This document shows, piece by piece, positions 40,939-50,473 of a DNA stretch of 64,000 nt. This DNA is from Gracilariopsis chorda (taxonomy: Eukaryota; Rhodophyta; Florideophyceae; Gracilariales; Gracilariaceae). Location: NCBI GenBank assembly GCA_003194525.1, contig NBIV01000051.1, forward strand, positions 1 to 64,000, given 5' to 3'. A program made the position numbers and the translations under genes. The notes under the pieces were generated by a model that was not told the DNA's origin, made no database searches, and was given only the letters and a program-made list of their open reading frames with translations. Position 1 is the stretch's first letter. Each line of letters starts with the position of its first letter.

Positions 40939-42585
40939 TTAATAGGCTCTGGCGAAGATTGCCATATGTGTGGCCGGTTCTCCGGAATAAATACAGGTTC
41001 TCCCCTTAACGTCATCTTGTTCGTCCATCGGATAACATCTAAGCGTAGCTTTGGTTTCGTCCTTGACCTTCTTCTCGTTTTCATCATCACACTTCCAAGG
41101 GACCACGAAGAAGCCTTGCGATTCTCCTCCTTGTCCCAGAGATTGCTTCAGCTCCTCGTAAGATGATGGGCGGCTTGTTCGACTCATGAGCCGTTGGCGG
41201 GCGTTCTCCAGCATCTGTGTGTGGATTTCTGTCAAAACTTCCTGCGCATTGTCTTCAAACGCGTCATCAACTGGAATAGACCATTTCTTTCCGCCAAGTC
41301 TCTTTGCGGCGAAGACAGCCCCTTTGCCAGCATCCCGTGGACCAATCTCCATTCGAAGCGGTACACCCTTTCTTTCCCATTCGTAGTACTTAGCACCAGG
41401 CCTCATGTTCGGACGATCATCTACTTCGATTCTAATGCCCACCTCTCTCAAGCGATCTGCAGCCCCTTTGGCGAATGAAGTTACTAGCTCTTGCTCCTTC
41501 TCGTTCTTGAATATGAGCACGAGTACGATTTGTATCGGTGCTACATTCGGAGGCAGGACGAGGCCAACATCATCAGAATGCGTCATAATTAGAGCGCCAA
41601 TCATTCGCGTCGTCATTCCCCAACTCGTCGCCCACACGTATTGTTTCGTTCCATCCGGCGCTTTGTACTGAACATCAAACGCTTTAGCAAAGTTTTGCCC
41701 GAGAAAATGAGAGGTACCCGCTTGCAGCGCCCATCCATTTTGCATCATAGCCTCAATAGTATAAGTCTCTTCTGCTCCAGCAAAGCGTTCCGATGGAGAC
41801 TTTCTGCCCACAACAACGGGTAAAGCAAGCCAGTTCTCCGCGATATCACGGTAGACCTGAATCATTTCCCTTGCTTTGTCGTGCGCTTCCTCTGCGTCTG
41901 CGTGGGCTGTGTGACCCTCTTGCCAAAGGAATTCCGCAGTTCTCAAAAATGGTCTCGTACGCATTTCCCACCGTACAACATTAGCCCACTGGTTGAGCAT
42001 CAAGGGAAGGTCGCGATAGCTCTGAATCCATCGACCAAACATGTACCAAATAATAGTTTCCGATGTCGGACGTACGACAAGGTTCTCTTCTAATTGAGCA
42101 TCCGGATCTGGTTGCAGTGTGCCCGGCGGCGCATCTGGATCTGCGCGAAGTCGATGATGAGTAACAACAGCACATTCTTTTGCAAACCCTTCAACATGTT
42201 CGGCCTCTTTCGATAAGAACGATTGCGGAATAAGAAGAGGAAAGTACGCATTCTTCGCGCCTGAAGCTTTTATGGCTGAATCAAGTTTGTCTCGTAATAG
42301 TTCCCAGATAGCATATCCATGCGGCTTTATAACAAGACAACCTTTTACCGGTGCAGACTCCGATAGATCTGCGGCGGTAATTACATCTAAATACCACTGG
42401 GAGTAATCCTCATGACGAGGCGTGATTGACTGACTCTGAGCCGATGCCGGCTTTTGGCTTGGCTTCACAGATGAGACGGCGGCGTTCTGGGCGACACTGC
42501 GCACTGGTGCGCGACACCGCCGGCAAACACTGCGACTGCGGAAGGGTTGGGGTCGCGGTAGCGGTATGTGGGTCTGAAAGGCCGA
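40939..42585 (-). CDS. prolyl-tRNA synthetase, eukaryote/archaea type, probably organelle-targeted
   Basis: Class II aminoacyl-tRNA synthetase blocks are clear: LVVRPTSETIIWYMF, VRWEMRTRPFLRTAEFLWQEGHTAH (motif 2, proline-specific) and GTSHFLGQNFAKAFDV. The anticodon-binding domain follows (QIVLVLIFK...), then the C-terminal zinc-like domain ending in Tyr (FARAY), as in the eukaryotic/archaeal ProRS group. From the ATG at 42585 the protein has 548 residues and begins MSAFQTHIPLPRPQPFRSRS, a basic, Ser-rich leader with an early Phe like a red-algal plastid transit peptide. In-frame upstream ATGs (42672 and 42786) add a further leader, so alternative starts could give a second target such as mitochondria. 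It charges tRNA-Pro. It converges with the coiled-coil gene (113-bp gap). Confidence 0.9.
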   Translation of the reverse strand, partial: SAFQTHIPLPRPQPFRSRSVCRRCRAPVRSVAQNAAVSSVKPSQKPASAQSQSITPRHEDYSQWYLDVITAADLSESAPVKGCLVIKPHGYAIWELLRDKLDSAIKASGAKNAYFPLLIPQSFLSKEAEHVEGFAKECAVVTHHRLRADPDAPPGTLQPDPDAQLEENLVVRPTSETIIWYMFGRWIQSYRDLPLMLNQWANVVRWEMRTRPFLRTAEFLWQEGHTAHADAEEAHDKAREMIQVYRDIAENWLALPVVVGRKSPSERFAGAEETYTIEAMMQNGWALQAGTSHFLGQNFAKAFDVQYKAPDGTKQYVWATSWGMTTRMIGALIMTHSDDVGLVLPPNVAPIQIVLVLIFKNEKEQELVTSFAKGAADRLREVGIRIEVDDRPNMRPGAKYYEWERKGVPLRMEIGPRDAGKGAVFAAKRLGGKKWSIPVDDAFEDNAQEVLTEIHTQMLENARQRLMSRTSRPSSYEELKQSLGQGGESQGFFVVPWKCDDENEKKVKDETKATLRCYPMDEQDDVKGRTCIYSGEPATHMAIFARAY

Positions 42586-43474
42586 CATGCTGGAAGCTAT
42601 CAGACTAGATGTGGAAGTATGGCAAGGCAAACTACCAGATGACCGTAATCTCAAGAAGACGGTGGCCATTACTAGACAGATTGTGTCCAGAAAAGCCGCA
42701 CACAGTGAGCATCGACCAGCTCCAATGAGCTCAACTGCGCTGCGTGTGAATGTGCGGCGCGCAGGACTGTCAAACACGAAAAACACAGCGGCATCATTTT
42801 ATGCTAAAAAGCTATTCACATGCGTGTTCGAGCATGAAGGGTTCGATTGCTAACCTCTCAAGGCAACGGATGGCTTCTTCGAGGATATCTTTCTATGCTG
42901 AAACTATTCGCGGTCTGGAAAAGGAGACATATTCTGCAGCCGTCCCTGCGTTATCTTCTTGCGCTAGGATAAAGGGCTAAACCACGTTGAAACGGCTGCA
43001 CTAAAACTGGTTCAGCTACGACTTGTATGTTCTGTAACCGTCAATCCAGTGGCCCTTTAAAGGCGTTTTGCACGCATCGACATGTGAACGATCGAAACGT
43101 AGACGTATCCCAGGATGCTCAGTCTTTTTGTCAGTGTTTTCGTATAACACAGTTATTTTTGGTTCACTATTTCCCGACGGCCACAATATTGGTGCTCCAC
43201 AACACTAAGGTCCGCAAGCTATACATGTACAGTATATAGATACTTGGCGTGTTGAACGGACATCAAGACTCCTTCTGGGAAGTAGAGAGCGAGAGTAACA
43301 GCAATTGTGGTCTATTCGCACCGTATACCAGGATACACCAGCGACACTTATCATCCAGAACTGGTTTAGAGCTAGAACTGAGCAACAGCATATCGGACAG
43401 GGCGAGTGTAAGAGGGCAGAACTGCAAGTTCGCTGCACGATATACATTGGCGTTTTAGGCAAAGAACATATCAG
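42586..43474. other. divergent spacer
   Basis: About 890 bp lie upstream of both the prolyl-tRNA synthetase (minus) and the acidic protein (plus). Its first part would encode the longer N-terminus of the synthetase if upstream starts are used. No other feature is supported. Confidence 0.4.
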
Positions 43475-44503
43475 ATGGACGAATCCGACGGCGACAATGT
43501 GCCGCTTAATCAAGTACAGCACCATTTGTACCAACAAGCCAATTCCGAAGAGTATGAGTCGGAAAACACTAGCGACGATGATCGCGCTGCCTCACATCGC
43601 TCCGAAGAATACGTTGATGAGGATTCCCTAATGGGCGACAGAGAAGAACATAGAGAAGCCACCGAAGAGCAATCTGACGATGACGAAGAGAGCGACGGTG
43701 AAGTCGATGACCACGATCAAGTAAATGGTAACCAAGAAGTTGCTCACAGCGAGGAAGAAGGTGATGAGGATATTGAAATAGAAGATGAAGAGGAGGAGGA
43801 AGTGATAGAAGAAGAGGAACTCGAAGCTGTGGAAGAAGATGACGATGCAGAACAGCAGCACGCCGACGGTGACGAAGATGATCAACCGTTGGAATACGCG
43901 AAAAGGGAGGCAGAAGAGGATTCTGATGAACCTGACGAAGAGGACGATATTCCACTTGCATCTCGCGTCACGCATGTTCCGCCACCTCGGCCTGTGATGG
44001 TAGAACTGAAGTTTTTCAAGAGCGTGTTAGATGATGATACTCCCCTCGCTGAGCTGCTGAGGAGGCAAAAGCCCAAACGAAAACCGCGTACAAAGTCGAA
44101 GAGCAGTAGCGTCCGCGAACCCAAAATATCCAAGTCAAGAAACGTCGCCAAACCTCGCAAACCTAGAACGACGTCTACGAAAGCGAAACCGCGCACACCT
44201 AGAACAACGTCTTCGGAAGCGAAGCCCCGCAAACCCAGGGCGACTTCTACGGAATCAAAGCCCCGCGCAAAACGTACGAAGAAGGAGCAAGATGTTCCAG
44301 TTCGGAAGTTTGAAAAGATAGGACAGAGGAAGGAGACCCCCGATGAAAACGACCCCCTGCGATTGTTTTATCAGAGCATGTACAAAGAGAAACTATCAAA
44401 GGGAAAGCGGTCGTGTGTAGCCGAAACGTGGTGCCTTCGAAACGGGTTATTGGAAGAGGGCATCGCCGAAGAAGTCATGTCACGATGGGGTTTGGCAAAA
44501 TAG
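43475..44503 (+). CDS. acidic-basic nuclear-type protein with Lys/Arg/Pro/Thr repeats
   Basis: The 342-residue product has three zones. Residues 1-160 are extremely acidic (Asp/Glu runs with Ser and Gln). Residues about 195-270 are basic with three near-repeats of a 12-residue unit (KPRKPRTTSTKA-like), giving AT-hook-like and histone-H1-tail-like character. The C-terminal 70 residues are ordinary sequence that may fold (NDPLRLFYQSMYKEKLSKG and CVAETWCLRNGLL). Acidic stretches plus a basic tail suggest a nuclear chromatin or ribosome-assembly factor, but no named domain is recognised. The C-terminal fold is probably the conserved part. Confidence 0.65.
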   Translation: MDESDGDNVPLNQVQHHLYQQANSEEYESENTSDDDRAASHRSEEYVDEDSLMGDREEHREATEEQSDDDEESDGEVDDHDQVNGNQEVAHSEEEGDEDIEIEDEEEEEVIEEEELEAVEEDDDAEQQHADGDEDDQPLEYAKREAEEDSDEPDEEDDIPLASRVTHVPPPRPVMVELKFFKSVLDDDTPLAELLRRQKPKRKPRTKSKSSSVREPKISKSRNVAKPRKPRTTSTKAKPRTPRTTSSEAKPRKPRATSTESKPRAKRTKKEQDVPVRKFEKIGQRKETPDENDPLRLFYQSMYKEKLSKGKRSCVAETWCLRNGLLEEGIAEEVMSRWGLAK

Positions 44504-44702
44504 ATTAAGAGTAAACCGCACTGTGAGTCCGAACTTAATAAGTTCATTCGGATGTAAGGTTACCCTGCATGCGCGATCAGCGAGATATTCCCTATCTGGG
44601 AATAACGTCAATGCGCATCATCGCAGTATCTGGTGAGCATCGTCATGCCGGTACTTTTGATGCCACCTGATTGAAACATACTAGAAACATTCGATTCGGC
44701 AA

Positions 44703-45185
44703 CTAGCCCTTTTTGTTCTTCTCTTTCTCTCTGAGCTCGTCCAGTCTCCTCCTCCTGTCTATTGCTCCATCGCGGTTCTGGAACTCCTCTTCAAACTAAC
44801 AAGATCAATCATAGGCCGTAAACACAGACAGTGAGTTTCAGAATTCCACAAAACAGGGGGGAGAGTTAGCCGATTGCTAAATTCCGTGAAAGCTAAGTTG
44901 TTAACTCACCGTATCGAAATTCTTGCTGACCAAATATGCAGTAACAGCAACTCCTACGATACCGGAGAAAACGATACCGAGTCCACCCATGAAGATTCTG
45001 AATGTAATATCTTTAGCAATGAGCAGTGTTCCTGGAGTGAACGGGTCTGCTACTGCAACAGGAAGATGAACAGCCCGTCGCTTTGGAACTCGATTCACTG
45101 TTTGGGGTGCGACACACCGTGTCCCAGTGAATGTAGAGCATCTTGACTGAGAAAATGGCAAGAAGCTGACAAACGCATGTGGCAT
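44703..45185 (-). CDS. small plastid-targeted membrane protein, two exons
   Basis: Exon 1 runs from the chosen ATG at 45185 to 44910, and exon 2 from 44795 to the stop at 44703. The 114-bp intron (44796-44909) starts GTGAGT and ends TTAG. The 122-residue product begins MPHAFVSFLPFSQSRCSTFT, an early-Phe, Ser/Thr/Arg-rich leader typical of red-algal plastid transit peptides, with likely cleavage near VPKRRAVH. One membrane helix follows (FMGGLGIVFSGIVGVAVTAYLV). The exon 2 tail is strongly charged (FEEEFQNRDG, RRRRLDELREKEK). The topology suggests a thylakoid or envelope single-pass protein with a charged tail in the stroma. The family is not recognised. The open frame continues upstream to 45323 with another ATG, which I consider less likely. 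Confidence 0.65.
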
Positions 45186-45645
45186 ATTGTGGAAAGCTGG
45201 AATATGACAATTCTTGAAGTGCGAATACTTGGATTCGTGAGCTAGATTCCGGTAGTGAGGAAAGGGGGAAAGCGATGCGCAGTCCTTTGCGACTGTAAAT
45301 GGACCTTCAGAGGTAAACCGCACCTTTTGGGACTTGTTGGACTCGATTGCTTTCGTATTGAAGGTAGATGTGCAGATGTAGCTGTTGGCGAGGACCGTCG
45401 TTGACTCAGAATTTTGTGGAGTTCTTTATTGAGCTCAAGAGATCCAAAGGAATCTCATCTCGAACACGGGACTCAAAAAAAACCTTCGATTTTCCAGGCA
45501 CCGAACGGTTTATTTCGATTATCATCAGCATCATGCATGATGCATGTAGAAGAGGTTGGGGTTAGGGGGCTACGTGTAGCAAGCTGCCCACTTCCTCTAT
45601 AGCTGGGACCGTTTATTGATTTGGGAATCCCTGAAAGAGTAGAAG

Positions 45646-45688
45646 TTGTACATAGCTACGCTGTGACTCACAGCGTAGCTATGTACAA
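45646..45688. repeat. perfect 21-bp inverted repeat with 1-base loop
   Basis: Arms at 45646-45666 and 45668-45688 are exact reverse complements (arm begins TTGTACATAGCTACGCTG), separated by a single C. Confidence 0.9.
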
Positions 45689-45700
45689 GAACGGCGATGT

Positions 45701-45723
45701 ACCTATTCCCTTCGGGAATAGGT
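45701..45723. repeat. perfect 10-bp hairpin with TTC loop
   Basis: ACCTATTCCC, TTC, GGGAATAGGT. It starts 12 bases after the larger hairpin ends. Confidence 0.85.
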
Positions 45724-46477
45724 GAGGGCGTAAACAAGTGGGCAACCGACGAGGGAAACGCGCAGCGAAGGATGTCAGTGGTCTTGGAGTCAAACGGATG
45801 TATGTTTTGGGCGCTGAGAGAGGTGGGGTGACGTATGTGACGCGGACATTATAGGTTAGTAGCGACTATGTGGGGTGTGAACAGACGAGAGGCGGTTGGA
45901 TCGTGTCTCAAGGGACGAACAAGCATGTATTCCGTAAGCAACCGGATATCTAGCAGTGATGGGAAACGAGCGGTGTACGGTACAGCTGACCGTACAATGC
46001 GCGTATAGGACGTCGATTACAGAGAAGGGATAGCGGAGACGTTTGTTCATGACTTTTGAGTCTTTACCCAAAGGTATGCGGGGTCAAGCGCGGACGGCTC
46101 ACCAATTGAGTCTTAGAATGAGGCAGGTTCTGGACAACTGTGGGACTCGATTCGTCGGCAATGCGATGTGACTAGTGATTCCACGTGGAGTTAAATGCTT
46201 CGCTATCTTGATATCGCTCAGTATCATAGAGGATTTGGAAACAGTGGAGCCATCAAACGCGTGAGACGCATTGACTCTAAACAAGAGCAGATGTTGGCAT
46301 CTACAGACAGACAAATGGCTCGAGTTGTAGACGTTTGGTTGCAATCATAGAGGGTTTTGAAGGAATAAGTAGCCCAGTTGCGAGATGCTAGAACTTTACA
46401 CCCACCAGCAGATAGAACAAACGAAAAACAGTGAGAATTGGTGAAACTATTAGCAGGAGTTTGCGCTTTCTCGATCA

Positions 46478-47836
46478 TCAGGAACGCGGTGGTGTGCCCT
46501 GTACTACCCTAAAGTCGTATGCATCAATTTGGACATCTCCTACATCACAAATAACATGATCAACCGTAAATTCATGATCAACCAACATTTCTTGACTGGA
46601 AGCCACACTAGCCGTTCTACCATGCATCATTCCCTGACTCGACAGACCGTTTCTGATCTTGACGTGCCGTGCAACAGCGGCAAAAATTGCAAGCGTCAAC
46701 GAAACACAAGCCAGAGCGCCCACGCCGCATGCGGCAATAATGGCCCATCTCGGGACGTGATAGGGGCCATCCCGAGAGGCGTCACCTCTCGAGCTAGTCG
46801 GAACATTGCCAACAGCGTCTGGAGGAGCCAGTTTGGATGAAAAACTTGTTCGATGTGGGACGGGGTCTGATAAAGGGAAGGGACAATGGTTGGCGCCGGG
46901 GTTTTCGGGATTCAAGAGTGCAGCTTGCATTTGTAGAATTTGATTGCTTATAACGCGGTGTTGAAAACCAGCAGATATGAGGTGGTTCATGATGCTGATT
47001 TCATGGTGGTGGGAAGCGTCTATGTGATAAATAGAGCTTTTCGCGGCGTATGACTCGGGTGCGTACAACGGTACGCGCACGCCAGAGGTGGGATCATGAA
47101 AGTATAAGTGGCGATTTGTAACGGCCTCTGCGAGCAATTGGCCATTGGTGGTATTGGTGTTAGCGGATAGTTGATTATCTTTGAGATAGTCCAAGACAGC
47201 ACAGTTTTGGGCGTTAGCCAGAAAGAGGTCGAAACGGGCCGGATAGCCGTCGAGAAGGAACGCATGCGGGGCGTTCGGGGTGGAGGTATGTAGCGAAACA
47301 GCACCGGAGAACAACAAGTTATGATAAACTTCATGCAACAGGACTGTAATAAGGTCATACTGATTGTGCGGCGGTTGGGAATGAATGTCCAAATGCCACG
47401 GTGTGGCTTTGTTCACTTTGACCAAAACGTCATAGCGGTCCAAGCCAGACAGGTGCGCATTCAAATCGGCGTTGGTGATAGCCTCTGCAGCGGCGATGGG
47501 CACCAATTCGCGGTGCGGAGAAGCGTCAAAACGGACGAAAAGCACGCCGCCTCCTGTGGCCAGCGCGTGCGACGGACCGAGTTGGGTGAAGACAACGCGC
47601 GTATTGACGAGTACTTGCGAAGTCCAAGCGTCTGCTAGAAGGTCGAATGCATGCTGCAAAGGGGCGAAGAGCTGAGAGTTATTCTGCACGCCGTACACGT
47701 CGACCTTGAAAGTGGATGCATTTCCCGCTGACATGAGGGTTGTGGCGAAGTGGGTATCCGGAATAGAGGCGGCGAAAACGGCGAAAACGGGCTGCAAAAC
47801 AGTGAGCAGCAGCGCTGACAAGAGCGCGCAGCGCAT
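46478..47836 (-). CDS. membrane-anchored HExxH zinc-metallopeptidase-like protein
   Basis: The frame opens far upstream, but the ATG at 47836 starts a clear signal peptide (MRCALLSALLLTVLQPVFAVFA). This gives a 452-residue protein: an extracellular or lumenal domain to about residue 360, one membrane helix (WAIIAACGVGALACVSLTLAIF) and a cytoplasmic tail of about 65 residues. In the domain, ITVLLHEVYHNLLFSG contains HEVYH (His168, Glu169, His172), matching the HExxH zinc site. Later stretches (VPLYAPESYAAKSSIYHID and SIMNHLI) match in order the LYAP...GSS..H.D...LM blocks found after HExxH in secreted bacterial and plant metallopeptidase-like proteins. A protease acting at the cell surface or in the endomembrane lumen is inferred. 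The third zinc ligand is not certain. Confidence 0.65.
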   Translation of the reverse strand: MRCALLSALLLTVLQPVFAVFAASIPDTHFATTLMSAGNASTFKVDVYGVQNNSQLFAPLQHAFDLLADAWTSQVLVNTRVVFTQLGPSHALATGGGVLFVRFDASPHRELVPIAAAEAITNADLNAHLSGLDRYDVLVKVNKATPWHLDIHSQPPHNQYDLITVLLHEVYHNLLFSGAVSLHTSTPNAPHAFLLDGYPARFDLFLANAQNCAVLDYLKDNQLSANTNTTNGQLLAEAVTNRHLYFHDPTSGVRVPLYAPESYAAKSSIYHIDASHHHEISIMNHLISAGFQHRVISNQILQMQAALLNPENPGANHCPFPLSDPVPHRTSFSSKLAPPDAVGNVPTSSRGDASRDGPYHVPRWAIIAACGVGALACVSLTLAIFAAVARHVKIRNGLSSQGMMHGRTASVASSQEMLVDHEFTVDHVICDVGDVQIDAYDFRVVQGTPPRS

Positions 47837-48330
47837 GGGAAGGAGGTGGAATCGGCGGCGGGGAAAGACTCTCTCATGCGCGCGGGGGGAGGGGGGTTCG
47901 GGGTTAGGGCGGCGGCGGATGCATGGCAGGTTGAAGCGGAGGTGCGGAGGCGACGGTGAGGAAGAGGAGTACGGGCGGGCCAGTGATGGCGTGAAGGGCG
48001 GCTGCGCACATTGGGGCGGTTGTAATGGGCGCTGCGAAAGAAGGGGAGGGAGGGCCACTTTGGCGGTGCGCAGCTGGTTGCACTTAGTTCCGCGCCTGCA
48101 CAGCACAGCCGACGATTGCGCGGCGCGGCGGGCGCGCCATTGCCATGTAAGACGACTGGGCTGCAAAAGTGTGCGGCCAGACACTGATGCGAGCTTGTCC
48201 AGCGATACTTGTAGTGAGCTCCCACATGCCATTGCGCTTCGGGGCGAGCGCGGCGTGACTGGTCACACGGCTGGCGCGCGTCACGTCACGCGCGCGCTGC
48301 TCTCGCTGTGTGATGTGTATGTGCGTTGTC
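47837..48330. other. upstream region of the HExxH gene
   Basis: GC-rich upstream and leader DNA that stays open in frame with the gene (to 48232) but has Arg/Pro/Ser-rich, shadow-like composition. A Harbinger element begins at 48334. Confidence 0.4.
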
Positions 48331-48333
48331 TTA
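48331..48333. repeat. Harbinger target-site duplication (left)
   Basis: TTA, matched by TTA at 63031-63033. Three-base T-A-rich duplications are the hallmark of PIF/Harbinger insertion. Confidence 0.8.
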
Positions 48334-48349
48334 GAGCGTCTCCACGGGC
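48334..48349 (+). repeat. Harbinger left terminal inverted repeat
   Basis: GAGCGTCTCCACGGGC, exact reverse complement of 63015-63030. Confidence 0.88.
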
Positions 48350-48799
48350 AGAATGAAATGAGGACCAAAAAGGCAAATATTAAGTCGGTTTCTAAGCTTC
48401 TGATTGGCTGGGGTATCCTGGCTCATTTGCTCTTTTACTCGCTGGGAAAATTACCCCACGGGCAATTCCACGTGCTTTTCATACAAAGGACATTGTCCAA
48501 GCTCGCTGCTATAAAGTCGGCGTCGTCACGGATAATACTCTTGAGGAATCCATTCTACCCCCTTTTCTATGGCCAACATATGGAAACACGAGCTCCATTG
48601 AGACGATTTCGAACTTGCGGTACAGCTTTTGAACAGCAGCAGCAGCGACGAAAGCTGTTCACCGCAACGCGGAGGTTCACGGCCAAGCCGATCAGGCAAC
48701 ATTGACCATGGAAGAAAAGCTGCCGCAAAGTGCCTCTATTACAATTAATTTGCCGCCACGCCCGCGTATGGCAAACTTCAATTTACACGCCGCTTTTGA

Positions 48800-49478
48800 T
48801 TGACTCGTGCAGTACTTCTGCGCATCATGGATCCTCTGGATTCGCACGACACTTATTCCAGTCAGCATAAGACTGCACCGGGCGTGCAAAATTATCCACG
48901 TTGCAGAAAAAGACGGCTGCCTGTTATACGCATGTTAGCATATGGAAGTACTGCTGACTCGATAAATAAGTACATACGAATCGGAGCATCTACTACGCTG
49001 CTTTGTCTAGAACGCTTTTGTCACAGCGTGGTCGGCTTCTTTGAGAAAAATATTTGGGCACGCCAACCGAGGGCGATCTGACGGCCATTCTCTATCTTTT
49101 AGAAAGAAGGGGGTTTCCTGGAATTCTCGGAAGTATTGACTGTTGCAAATGGCGTTGGGAAAATTGTCCAGCGGCACTACTTGGACAATACCAGGGAAAG
49201 GAGGCTGTAACCACTGTGACCCTTGAAGCTATATGTGACGATAGCTTGTGGATTTGGCATGCTATCATTGGCATGCCTGGAAGCGCAAATGACATAACTG
49301 TACTAAAGGCTTCAACTCTGAGTAACAAAATCGCAAATTTTTCCTACCCATCAGCTATGTCGTACAAGATTGCAGGGGTAACTCGTTCTATACCGTACTT
49401 CTTGGCCGAAAAGATATATCCAAAGTGGCTCCTGTTCGTGCAGAGCATTTCAAATCCGACTACGGCACGGGACATATT
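48800..49478 (+). pseudogene. Harbinger DDE nuclease, first part (before Gypsy copy 2)
   Basis: The first stretch (to about 49060) shows RRLPVIRMLAYGSTADSINKY and IGASTTLLCLERFCHSVV, the helical region preceding the catalytic core. After a frameshift at about 49055, GFPGILGSIDCCKWRWENCP holds the first catalytic Asp. LEAICDDSLWIWHAIIGMPG then leads to SANDITVL with the second catalytic Asp (N-D motif). YFLAEKIYPKWLLFVQSIS follows, as in DDE_Tnp_4 proteins. The frame runs into Gypsy copy 2 at codons ARDI. The family N-terminus upstream of 48800 is too decayed to place the start. Confidence 0.82.
49474..49478. repeat. target-site duplication of Gypsy copy 2 (left)
   Basis: ATATT, matched exactly by 60255-60259. 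Confidence 0.85.
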
Positions 49479-50309
49479 TTTTGTGCAATGCCCCAAAGGG
49501 GAAAAACACCGAAAGACGTCCGGGATCTTCCTCTCACGAGGTGAACCCAGTTGGGTAGAGCCCTCCCAGAGGTGTCACGGCGAAGCCGGTTTGTAAGACC
49601 AAGGACACCTGTCGCGACTTGCGCAGGGAGGTGAAGGCGAAGAATCAGTATCCGCTTGAGCGGGGTGTGATCCTCAGTAGAGGTGTGTTTCCACGTGAGT
49701 GGGGAAGTGTGAGCGGATGCACAATGGAGGGCCGCGGGTAGCGGGATGTACTACCCTGAAACGGGGAAAGGAAGAGAGTGAAGGGAAAGGAGGAAGAGTG
49801 GGCGAGGGTGAGTCGCGAGAGCGACGAACAAATACGGGAATGCCGGTGGACAGGACTCCCTATACAGGGCGAAACACCAATGTGATTGGAACAATTATAC
49901 TCCCAAGTATGGGCCTCTTTAAATGTGCAAGGGGGTTAGATGTCCCGTGGTTTACGGCGTTTCCCTCCAAGGAGGAGTACAGCACGCGCGCAAGCGGTAA
50001 CAACTAGAGCCAATTCCCCAGATTGGGGTCCCTTCTTGGGAAGGTTTACTGGTGCGACGGCAGTGCGCCGTCGCACTAAGTACTAGTTTCCCAGAAATGG
50101 GTGTGAAAATAAGAAATAAAGTCAACTAAAATACTCCACATTTCGTGGCAACATCCACTACTGTGGCCAACCGCCAATTGACCCAAAACCGTGTCCCACG
50201 TGTCCATACCCACCATTGTGGGGCGTAGTTCATCTACACACTACACAACCGATAATATCGGGAAAACGATCAAGTACCAGGAATCCCTCCCTGAGGGCGT
50301 TGCACTTCA
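49479..50309 (-). repeat. 3' LTR of Gypsy copy 2, mosaic
   Basis: From about 49925 to 50309 it is nearly identical to the other LTRs of the family. From 49479 to about 49925 it is far more divergent and shares features (TGCAATGCCC start, GATCTTCCTCTCACGAG, CACGGCGAAGCCG) with the solo LTR at 62085-62899. The terminal dinucleotide at 49479 is TT rather than TG. The polypurine tract abuts at 50310. Confidence 0.85.
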
Positions 50310-50473
50310 TATCCCCCCCTTAAGACGGAAAAACGACCGCGGACGGGGAGGATTCCCAGACGAAAATTGGTGATAAAAGCGCGTGCTCTGTCTCCGGTTC
50401 CCCGGTAAATCCCTCTTCACCAGAGTCATCGAGCGCACAAACAACAACAACAGCCACCCTCGAAAAGGGAGAA

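Larger units (their letters stand above)
45186..46477. other. 1.3-kb spacer with two adjacent perfect hairpins
   Basis: No gene is supported. Short frames lack motifs. Hairpins at 45646-45688 and 45701-45723 are listed separately. Confidence 0.4.
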
